In this document: positions 51,262 to 59,800 of the stretch, piece by piece
Layout of the letters: each line of letters opens with the position of its first letter
How positions within the stretch are numbered: the stretch's first letter is position 1
Assembly (NCBI GenBank): GCA_035513055.1
Contig: DATKCT010000008.1
Location: 5,284-69,283 of the forward strand
Source: DATKCT01 sp035513055
Lineage (GTDB): Bacteria > Verrucomicrobiota > Verrucomicrobiia > Verrucomicrobiales > DEV007
Direction: 5' to 3'
DNA length: 64,000 bases
Position numbers and translations under genes: made by a program
Notes under the pieces: generated by a model
What the model was told of the DNA's origin: nothing
Seen by the model: the letters and a program-made list of their open reading frames with translations, nothing else
The model's database searches: none

Positions 51262-53883
51262 TCAGGCCGGACTAGAGCCGGACGGCGGCTCGGGGAGGGC
51301 TTCGGTTTCAGCGGCGGAGTCCAGCTCCTCGTCGCTGACGACCTGACCGAGGTCCTGGATGGTTTCGCCCTTGGCCAGATCCATGAGTTTCACCCCTTGG
51401 GTGGCGCGCCCGAGGGTGCTGATATTTGAGACGGGGATGCGGACGGTCTGTCCGCTGGAGGTCATGAGCATAACGTGATCGTCTTTGCGGACGGCGAGGG
51501 CGCCGGCGACCTTGCCGGTGCGCTCGGTGGTTTTCATGGTGATGACGCCTTTTCCGCCGCGGCCTTTGGTGGGGTAATCCTCGAAGGGAGTTCGTTTGCC
51601 GAGGCCATTTTCGGAGACGATGAGGAAAAGGGTTTCCGGATCGACGATGGCGAGAGCGACGACATGGTCGTCGCCGCGGGGGCGAATGCCGGCGACGCCG
51701 CGAGAGCTGCGGCCCATGGAACGAATCGTGCTTTCGCTGCAGCGCACACAGAAGCCGTTGCGGGTGACGAGGCAGACTTCGTCTTTTCCGCTGGTGAGTT
51801 TTACGGCGATGAGGTCATTGCCTTCTTCGAGGACGATGGCGTGGATGCCTCCGCGCCGGTAATTGCGGAAATGGGAGAGGGGGGTTTTCTTGACGGTGCC
51901 GTTGCGAGTGGCGAAGAGGACGAAGAGTTCCTGCTCCCAGGTGCGGTCCTCGCCGTTTTCCAGGACGGCGGAAAGGCGGAGTGAGGAGGCGATGCGTTCG
52001 CCGGGCCGGAGGTCGAGGAGATTTTGGATAGCGCGGCCGCGGGCGGTGCGGGCCATTTCAGGTATTTGGTAGACTCTTTCCACGTAGACTCGCCCCGTGT
52101 TGGTGAAGAACATGAGATAATCGTGGACCGCGGCGGTGAAAAGATGTTCGACGAAGTCGGATTCTTCGCCGTCCGCCGAGGCCTCGCGGGTTTCCATTCC
52201 CTTGAGGCCTTTGCCGCCGCGTCTTTGGCTGCGGAACTCGCTGGCGGCGGTGCGCTTGATATAACCGCGGTGGGAAATGGTGATGATGGAACTTTCGTTG
52301 GCGATGAGGTCTTCGAGGGCGATGTCGCCTTCATGGGCGGCGATTTCCGTGCGGCGGGGAGTGGCGTATTTGGAGCCGAGGGCGCGGAGTTCGTCCTTGA
52401 TGGCGGAGAGGACGCGGGATTCCCGGGCGAGAATGTCCTGAAAGTCTTGAATTTCGGCGAGGACTCCTTCGTATTCCTGTTGGATCTTGACCCGTTCCAA
52501 AGCGGTGAGTTGATAGAGCCGGAGTTCGAGGATGGCCTGGACTTGGCGCGCGGTGAGGATGTAGGCGTCTCCGGAGATGGAGGGCTGTCCGCGCAGGAGG
52601 ATGCCCAAAGAGCGGGCGGCGTCCAAGGTGAAAGGGTAAGCTTGGATGCGCTGGCGAGCTTGTTCCCGGTCGGCCGACTCGCGGACTATGCGGATGAGAT
52701 CGTCGAGCTGAGAGGTGGCGAGGAGGAAGGCTTCGAGCAGTTCGGCTCGGTCTTCAGCTTTGCGCAGCAGGTAACGGGTGCGCCGGAGGATGACTTCGCG
52801 GCGGTGCTCGACAAAGCAGGCGATAGCGTCGCGGATGGTTAGGAGGCGGGGCCGTCTGCCGTCGATGGCGAGCATGTTGACGGCGAAGCTGGTTTCAAGC
52901 TGGGTGTGTTTGAAGAGGTTGTTCAGGACGACTTGAGAGCGGGCGCCGCGTTTGAGATCAATGACCACTCGGGTGTTCTCGTCGGATTCATCGCGGATCC
53001 CGCTTATTTCGGGGAGCACTTTGGTCTGGACGAGTTCGGCGACGCGTTCGACGAGGGTGGCCCGGTTGACGTTGTAAGGAATCTCCGTGATGATGATTTG
53101 CTCGCGGGAAGAGGAGGCTTCCTCGATGGCGGCGCGTCCGCGGACGCGGATGCTGCCGCGGCCGGTGTCCATGTAGGAGCGGATCCCGGCATGGCCGAGT
53201 ATGGTGCAGCCGGTGGGAAAATCCGGGCCTTTGATGTGGCAGCGCAGTTCAGCGAGAGAGATGTCCGGGTTATCGATCTGAGCGCAGATGGCTTCGATGA
53301 CTTCGCCGAGGTTGTGGGGGGGGATGTTGGTGGCCATTCCCACGGCAATGCCGGACCCGCCATTGACGAGAAGGTTGGGGAATGCGGCGGGGAGAACTGC
53401 GGGTTCCGTGAGGCGTTCGTCGTAGTTCGGAACGAAATCGACGGTGTCTTTGTCCATGTCCTCCATGAGGACGGCGCCGAGGTGGGTGAGACGGGCCTCG
53501 GTGTAGCGCATGGCCGCGGGCGGATCGCCTTCGACGGAGCCGAAGTTGCCCTGGCCCTCGACGAGGCATTCACGCATGGACCAGTGCTGGGCCATGTTGA
53601 CCAGAGTGGGATAGATCACGGCCTCGCCGTGCGGATGGTAGTTCCCGCTGGTGTCGCCGCAGATCTTTGCGCATTTGATATGGCCGCGTCCAGGTAGCAG
53701 ATTCAGCTCCCGCATGGCGTAGAGTATGCGCCGCTGGGATGGCTTGAGCCCGTCCCGGACATCGGGCAAGGCGCGGGCGATGATGACCGACATGGAATAG
53801 TCCAAAAAAGACTTGGACATCTCGTCGGCGACGCTGACGGGAACGATGCGCTCGTGATCCTTGGGACTATCGCTATCGGGCAT
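51262..53883 (-). CDS. gyrA: DNA gyrase subunit A
   Basis: The 873-residue protein starts with the GyrA breakage-reunion domain: S-M-S-V-I-I-A-R-A-L-P-D-V-R-D-G, catalytic tyrosine in A-A-M-R-Y-T-E-A-R-L (Tyr127), and the GyrA-box Q-R-R-G-G-K-G, which distinguishes GyrA from ParC. The C-terminal part (about 510-830) is the beta-pinwheel. The resistance-determining segment reads H-P-H-G-E-A-V-I-Y-P (83-92): E. coli Ser83 corresponds to Ala88 and Asp87 to Pro92. It follows gyrB after 69 bases on the same strand. An acidic tail ends the protein. Confidence 0.97.
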   Translation of the reverse strand: MPDSDSPKDHERIVPVSVADEMSKSFLDYSMSVIIARALPDVRDGLKPSQRRILYAMRELNLLPGRGHIKCAKICGDTSGNYHPHGEAVIYPTLVNMAQHWSMRECLVEGQGNFGSVEGDPPAAMRYTEARLTHLGAVLMEDMDKDTVDFVPNYDERLTEPAVLPAAFPNLLVNGGSGIAVGMATNIPPHNLGEVIEAICAQIDNPDISLAELRCHIKGPDFPTGCTILGHAGIRSYMDTGRGSIRVRGRAAIEEASSSREQIIITEIPYNVNRATLVERVAELVQTKVLPEISGIRDESDENTRVVIDLKRGARSQVVLNNLFKHTQLETSFAVNMLAIDGRRPRLLTIRDAIACFVEHRREVILRRTRYLLRKAEDRAELLEAFLLATSQLDDLIRIVRESADREQARQRIQAYPFTLDAARSLGILLRGQPSISGDAYILTARQVQAILELRLYQLTALERVKIQQEYEGVLAEIQDFQDILARESRVLSAIKDELRALGSKYATPRRTEIAAHEGDIALEDLIANESSIITISHRGYIKRTAASEFRSQRRGGKGLKGMETREASADGEESDFVEHLFTAAVHDYLMFFTNTGRVYVERVYQIPEMARTARGRAIQNLLDLRPGERIASSLRLSAVLENGEDRTWEQELFVLFATRNGTVKKTPLSHFRNYRRGGIHAIVLEEGNDLIAVKLTSGKDEVCLVTRNGFCVRCSESTIRSMGRSSRGVAGIRPRGDDHVVALAIVDPETLFLIVSENGLGKRTPFEDYPTKGRGGKGVITMKTTERTGKVAGALAVRKDDHVMLMTSSGQTVRIPVSNISTLGRATQGVKLMDLAKGETIQDLGQVVSDEELDSAAETEALPEPPSGSSPA

Positions 53884-53910
53884 TGAGGAGAGGAGAAAGG
53901 CAGAAAGGGG

Positions 53911-53946
53911 GAAAGCGAGGAAAGCGAGGAAAGCGAGGAAACGGAG
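53911..53946 (+). repeat. Nine-base tandem repeat between gyrB and gyrA
   Basis: Three exact units of GAAAGCGAG (53911-53937), followed by one degenerate unit (GAAACGGAG). It lies in the short gyrB-gyrA intergenic region. On the coding (minus) strand it is a pyrimidine-rich run, CTCGCTTTC repeated. A role in transcription or mRNA processing cannot be inferred. Confidence 0.7.
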
Positions 53947-53952
53947 CGAGGC

Positions 53953-56514
53953 TCAGACGTCGAGATTTCGCACTTTAAGAGCGTTTTCCTCGATGAAGTG
54001 TTTGCGGGGCTCGACGATGTCTCCCATGAGGATGGTGAAGATCCGGTCCGCCTCGACCTGATTGTCCTCGTCGAGGCGCACCTTGAGGAGTTGGCGGCTG
54101 TCAGGATCCATGGTGGTGCCGAAGAGTTCTTTGGCGTTCATTTCGCCGAGTCCTTTGAAACGTTTGATCTCCATACCTCGCCGCCCGATTTGGAGAATGA
54201 CATCGAGTATTTCCGGGACCGAGCGGATCTCGTGGTTTTGAGAGTCTTTCTCGCCTTCTTCGAGGCGGTAGAGGGGTTCGGGCGAGGGAGAAAAGTGCTC
54301 CGGCGGAAACCCGGTTTCCTCGAGTTGTTCGATGATTTTGCGGATGGAATTCGCCTCGTGGATTTCGTGGAGAGTGGCCCTTCGGGTTTGGATGGAATCA
54401 TCCGGGGAGAATTCGGGACCCTCTTCCTCTTCCGGCCCGATTCCCAGGAGCCGGAGGCCGGGATTGCGGGCGGCGAAATCCCGCAGCGCTTCGTCGTCGG
54501 TGAAATAGAGGGCTTCCTCTTCGTTTCCTTCGCGCACACGGACGAGGAAGGTGGGGTAGCGGCCCGTGCCGGGGTGGCGATGGCGGAGGTAGGTTTCGAA
54601 GTGGCCGCCGTCGCGGACGATGGCTTCGGAGAGGCGGTGGAGCCTGGTCAGGAGTTCGAGGGAACGGCGGATGTCCTCGCGGGAGAAGGTGCGATCCGAG
54701 GCGATTTCACGAAGGGTGAGATCCTCCGAGCCCAGGTCCATGAGGATGCGGTTGAGGGAAGGGTCATCTTGCACATACTCCTTGCGTTTCTTCCGGGAGA
54801 CGAGGTAGAGGGGAGGCTGGGCAATGTAAAGGTAACCACGGCGGACGAGTTCGGGCATTTGGCGGCAGAAGAAGGTCAGCAGCAGGGTGCGAATGTGGGA
54901 GCCGTCCACATCGGCATCCGTCATGATGATGATCTTGTGGTAGCGGACCTTCGATAGGTCGAAGGATCCTTCTTGGTCGCCATCGCCGATGCCGGCGCCG
55001 ATGGCGGTGATCATGGTCTGGATCTCCCGGTTTTGCAGGGCCCGATGGAGGCGGGCTTTCTCGACGTTGATCAACTTGCCGCGCAGCGGGAGGATGGCTT
55101 GATGGCGCCGGTCTCGCCCTTGTTTGGCGGAGCCGCCGGCGGAATCGCCTTCGACGATGAACAGCTCGCAGCGGGAGGGATCGCGTTCGGAGCAGTCGGC
55201 AAGTTTGCCGGGGAGTCCTCCTCCGGTCAGGGCGGATTTCCGCACCGTTTCCCGGGCCTTGCGAGCCGCTTCGCGGGCACGGGCGGCATTGACGATTTTA
55301 TCGATGATCCGGCGGGCGACGCCCGGGTTTTCCTCGAGAACGGCCATGAGGCCGTCATAGGCAACGGAGCTGACGACGCCCTCGACTTCATTGTTGACCA
55401 GTTTTGCCTTGGTCTGGGAGTTGAAGCGGGGATTCGGCAACTTGATGCTGACCACGCAGACGAGTCCTTCGCGGCAGTCTTCTCCGCTGAGAGCCGGATC
55501 GCTGTCTTTCACCAGCTTGCTCGACTTCGAGTATTGACTGATGGCCCGGGTCAGAGCGGAGCGGAACCCGGTGAGGTGGGTGCCGCCATCTGCGTTGGGG
55601 ATGGAATTGGCGAAGCAGAGGATCTGCTCGTTGTAGCTGTCGTTGTATTGGAGAACGACATCGATGAAGTAATCGTCGTCGTTGCCGTCGCCTTCGACTT
55701 GGCGCCGGCCGCGGATGATGATGGGATCGGGATGGATGACGGTTTTGTTCTCGCCGAGTTCAGCGACGAATTGGCGGATGCCCTCTTCGTATTTGAAGAC
55801 TTCCCGGCGGGTGGGTTCTTCGCGTTCATCGGCGAGCACGATTTCGAGCCCGGGGTTGAGAAAGGCCAGTTCCCGCAGACGGGTCGAGAGCCGGTCAAAA
55901 CTGAACTCGGTGGTGATGGTGAAAATGGTCGGATCGGGCAGGAAACTGATGACGGTGCCGGTGTGCTCCGGGTCGGGGAGATCGCCGACGATCTCGAGTT
56001 TTTGGACCGTTTTGCCGCGCTCGAAGGAGATGGCGTAGAGTTTGCCGTCGCGGGCGATCTCGGCCTTGAACCAATCCGAGAGGGCGTTGACGCACTTGGC
56101 TCCGACGCCATGGAGACCGCCGCTGTATTTGTAGGCGCCCTGCCCGAATTTGCCGCCGGCGTGGAGATTGGTGAGGACCAATTCGACCGCGGGCATCTTG
56201 AATTTCGGATGCTCATCGACGGGGATGCCGCGGCCGTCGTCGCGGACGCTCACGGATCCATCGACATGGATGACCACTTCGATATGGTCGCAGAAACCGG
56301 CCAGGTGCTCGTCGATGGAGTTATCGAGGACCTCGAAGACGCAGTGGTGCAATCCGCGTTCATCGGGATCGCCGATGTACATCCCGGGCCGTTTCCGCAC
56401 GGCTTCGAGGCCCTCGAGCTTGTCGATTTTCGAGGCGTCGTAGGTCTCGATGAAGGGCTTTCTCGCTTCTGTTTCGTTCCCGCCTGCGGCGGGGTCTGCT
56501 TTGGAACTCATCAC
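53953..56514 (-). CDS. gyrB: DNA gyrase subunit B
   Basis: The 853-residue protein has a GHKL ATPase domain (V-R-K-R-P-G-M-Y-I-G-D, E-V-L-D-N-S-I-D-E, G-L-H-G-V-G-A-K-C-V-N), a transducer domain, the TOPRIM domain (E-G-D-S-A-G-G-S-A, P-L-R-G-K-L-I-N-V, M-T-D-A-D-V-D-G-S-H) and the C-terminal R-Y-K/R-F-K-G-L-G-E-M-N-A. A long, acidic insertion (R-E-G-N-E-E-E, G-P-E-E-E-E-G-P-E-F) lies in the late part, making it larger than the roughly 640-residue average and closer to the 800-residue class. It precedes gyrA in one operon. Confidence 0.97.
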   Translation of the reverse strand: MMSSKADPAAGGNETEARKPFIETYDASKIDKLEGLEAVRKRPGMYIGDPDERGLHHCVFEVLDNSIDEHLAGFCDHIEVVIHVDGSVSVRDDGRGIPVDEHPKFKMPAVELVLTNLHAGGKFGQGAYKYSGGLHGVGAKCVNALSDWFKAEIARDGKLYAISFERGKTVQKLEIVGDLPDPEHTGTVISFLPDPTIFTITTEFSFDRLSTRLRELAFLNPGLEIVLADEREEPTRREVFKYEEGIRQFVAELGENKTVIHPDPIIIRGRRQVEGDGNDDDYFIDVVLQYNDSYNEQILCFANSIPNADGGTHLTGFRSALTRAISQYSKSSKLVKDSDPALSGEDCREGLVCVVSIKLPNPRFNSQTKAKLVNNEVEGVVSSVAYDGLMAVLEENPGVARRIIDKIVNAARAREAARKARETVRKSALTGGGLPGKLADCSERDPSRCELFIVEGDSAGGSAKQGRDRRHQAILPLRGKLINVEKARLHRALQNREIQTMITAIGAGIGDGDQEGSFDLSKVRYHKIIIMTDADVDGSHIRTLLLTFFCRQMPELVRRGYLYIAQPPLYLVSRKKRKEYVQDDPSLNRILMDLGSEDLTLREIASDRTFSREDIRRSLELLTRLHRLSEAIVRDGGHFETYLRHRHPGTGRYPTFLVRVREGNEEEALYFTDDEALRDFAARNPGLRLLGIGPEEEEGPEFSPDDSIQTRRATLHEIHEANSIRKIIEQLEETGFPPEHFSPSPEPLYRLEEGEKDSQNHEIRSVPEILDVILQIGRRGMEIKRFKGLGEMNAKELFGTTMDPDSRQLLKVRLDEDNQVEADRIFTILMGDIVEPRKHFIEENALKVRNLDV

Positions 56515-56862
56515 AATGCTAACGGAACCGGGCGGCGACCCGGACGCGCCTGCATTCCAGTCCCGAGGAAAGCCAAGAATAGACGAAATGCAAAGGAGAA
56601 ACCAAGTTTATCCTTGGGTGGCGACAGGCAAGAGAAGGAGTTTTTGAGTTTGCGGTCTGGCGGCTTTCCCCTGGGGGCCTGTGCGGAAGGGAACCCCATT
56701 GTCCGGCAAGGGCTGCGGACGCCCGGACACGATATCCAGACATCCCTTGCTGACCAGGTCCCGGCCGTTGGAGCGGCGCCGCGCGACGCCGGGGACTGCC
56801 CGGGGCGGGTCACGGGTGCGTTTCGTCCATACGGAGGAAACGCACCCGCGACATCCCGGCGG
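56515..56862. other. Gene-free stretch of 348 bases with a hairpin
   Basis: Between the end of the 1552-residue protein gene and gyrB. Most of it has no recognisable gene. The only clear structure is the hairpin at 56814-56847. A gyrB promoter should be here but was not identified. Confidence 0.4.
56814..56847 (-). terminator. Strong hairpin after the 1552-residue protein gene
   Basis: GGGTGCGTTTC (56814-56824) and GAAACGCACCC (56837-56847) form a perfect 11-base stem with a 12-base loop. It lies 16 bases downstream of the minus-strand gene's stop. No T-run follows, so a classic intrinsic terminator is doubtful. It may instead stabilise the mRNA end. Confidence 0.4.
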
Positions 56863-59800
56863 CTATTCGCCCGGGGCAACCGCCTTCGCCCGGTAGTAAC
56901 CTTCCTCGGCGCCGGTGCGGCCTGCGTCGGTGTCCTCGAAGGTGGTCGTTCCGGCTGCGCCTGGCACAGTCGCGATGACTTCCCAGGTTCCGGGGTTCAT
57001 GGTGGGCGAGTAGAGGATCTCGTAGGAACGCGTGTCCTTGGAGGACCAAGTCAGTTCCACGCCGCCGGCGGTGCGTCCGGTGGAAACGGCGTGCAGGTAG
57101 TCGGCCGGATCGTTGGGATCGGTGCCCGCCAAGGCTTCCTCTTCATCGCTGAAACCGTCGCCGTCGGCATCGCCGGTGGGGACGACATCCCCAAGCACTT
57201 CGAGGGTGAGGGCGTTGAGGATGGGGTTGGTGTCGGGGAATCCGGAAGTGATGTCGTCGTTGCTCAACACGACCTCGAGTTCGGTAGCCTGGGCGGTGAA
57301 CGTGTACGTGGCCACCGCGCCCATCCCTGGGTTGGGCACGCCGCCTTGAACGACTCCCGGATTGAACTCGTTGGCTTCCAGGATTCCGTCGATGAGGATG
57401 TCGAAACCGCGGTTGCAGCAGGCTTCGTGGAAGATCAACTGCAACGCATAACGTTGGCCTACAGTGAGGTTCCCGATGGTGACAAACACGTCCTCGGGCG
57501 CCGGCGACCAGCGAATATCGCGAGTCAACGACTCCAGCGCGTCGTCCGCCGCGGTGTCGCCGTAGTTTGGAGCGTTCCAAGCGGGGGAGAGATTGACCGC
57601 AGTGATGACGACGCCGGCGACATCGTCCGTAGTAAAGACGGCATCCCCGATCTGCACGCCGCCAGGACCACCCACGTCGACCGCATACTGGAAGGTCCCC
57701 TGGAAATCGAGACCTTCTCCGGGATCGCCGCCGGTGAAGCTGGAGATGACCGTGGCGGAATCGGGAATGTCGTTGGGATCGAGCGGATCCGAGCCCTTGG
57801 CCACTTCGACGCCATCCGGGAACCCGTCGCCGTCCGTGTCGGGGTCGTTTGGATCGGTGCCATGGATATGGACTTCCGCTCCGTCGTTCAGGCCGTCTCC
57901 GTCGGTGTCGGGGAGCAAAGGATCGGTATTCGCATCCCGTTCATCTCCGTCGTTTAAGCCGTCTCCGTCGGTGTCCGCTTGCGCCGGATTGGTCAATAAG
58001 GCGAGTTCCTCCGCGTTGGTGAGGCCGTCGCCGTCCGGATCATCATCGGCGCCCTGATCAAGATTCCCGAAGTGGATGACCTCCCAGGAATCGGGCAGAC
58101 CGTCGCCATCGGAGTCCAAGGAGCCGACGCGTTCGAGAGTGAGTCCGTTGAGGATGGGGTTGTTGTCCGGGAACTGAGGGGCCTCCCTGAGAAACTGGAT
58201 ATCCAGCGCGTTGCCGGGCGCCCGGACCACTACGGTCACCAAGACTCCTTGCGTGGTTACATTGATTCCTCCCTGAACAATCTGGACATTGAAATCGTCG
58301 AGTACGAGCGCGCCTTGCAGGCGGATATCCCAACCCCGGTTGCAGCAGCTTTCGGCGAAGAGCAATTGCAGCTTGTAGAACTCGCCAGGTTCGAGTCCGC
58401 CCAGGCTCATGTTCACCGTCCCGTCGGTCCAACGGATGGACTGCATGACCGTCTCGAGATTGTTGTCGTTCGGTGAATCGCCGTATTCGGGCGCATGCCA
58501 AGCGATGATTTCATGGACCTGATCCCAATTAAAGCCCGCGACGGAGTCATCGGTGAATGCGGCATCGCGGATGGAGAACCCGCCATCGCCCCGCATGTTG
58601 ATGGCATAGGCGAAGTCTCCATCGAAGTCGATTCCTTCGCCAGCATCGCCCCCGGTGAAGGTGGTCACGAGGGCTTCTACGACGGGGACGGAACCGGCGT
58701 CGTTCGGATCGGAATCGAAGAGGATCTCCGTACAGTCGGTGAACCCGTCTCCGTCGGAATCAGGATTGAGGGGATCTGTACCGAAGACCAGGAGTTCCGA
58801 GCCGTCATAGCAGCCGTCGCCATCGGTATCGCGGTTGAGCGGGTCGGTGCCGCCGGCGATTTCATCACCATCGTTGATGCCGTCGCCGTCGGTATCCGGG
58901 TTGGTGGGGTTGGTGTTGGCGTCGAGTTCGGCGGCGTTGTCGAGCCCATCGCCGTCGGGATCGCCCGACCCATCGTGGGCGGCGATGTTTCCAAAATGGA
59001 GGATTTCCCAAGTGTCGGGGAGGCCATCGCCATCCGCATCGTTTTCATCGCCGGGCAACAGTTTGAGGGTGAACCCGTTTAGGATTGGGTTGGTATCGGG
59101 AAACCCAGCGGCGACGTCGTCGTTGCTGAGGACGATATGGAGCTGGCTGTCTTGGGCGGTGAACATGTAGGTGGCGACCGCTCCCTGAGTGGGATTGTTG
59201 ATTCCTCCTTGGACCACGCCCGGGTTGAAGTCGTCAGCCTCCACCACATCATTGATGACGAGGTCGTAACCGCGGTTACAGCAGCTTTCCGCGAAGAGCA
59301 GTTGCAGGGCGTAGCGTTGTCCCGGGATAAGATTGGCCAGAGTGACCATGGGATCCTCGGGCGCAGCGCTCCAACGGATGGACTGCACCACGGTTTCGAG
59401 GCCATTGTCATCGGGCGAGTCCCCGTAATTGGCGGTATGCCAGTTGGGGATGTGGTTTTGCGCGGCCATGGTCACTCCGGCAATTCCCTGGCCGGGCGCG
59501 CCCGGCGCGGTGTCCGCCGAAAACACAGCGTTGCCAACGACGACGGAAGGGCCGCCCACGTTGACGGCGTAGACGAATGTTCCTTCGAAGTCGAGACCTT
59601 CGCCGGGATCTCCGCCGGTGAAGGTGCTGATTTCCATGAAGCTTGCGGGCACGTCGGCGGGATCAAGGGGATCGCTGCCCTTGGCAATCTCGACCCCGTC
59701 GCTAGCCAGATCCCCGTCCGTGTCGCGGAGCAAGGGATCGGTTCCGTGGATGTTGACTTCCGCCCCGTCGCTCAAGCCGTCTCCGTCGGTGTCGGCATTG

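Noticed and set aside
54973..57957. A 994-codon plus-strand open frame
   Set aside because: It runs opposite gyrB and the next gene. Its Asp/Gly/Val-rich translation carries no family motif, and the minus-strand frames have clear GyrB motifs. High GC creates such shadow frames.
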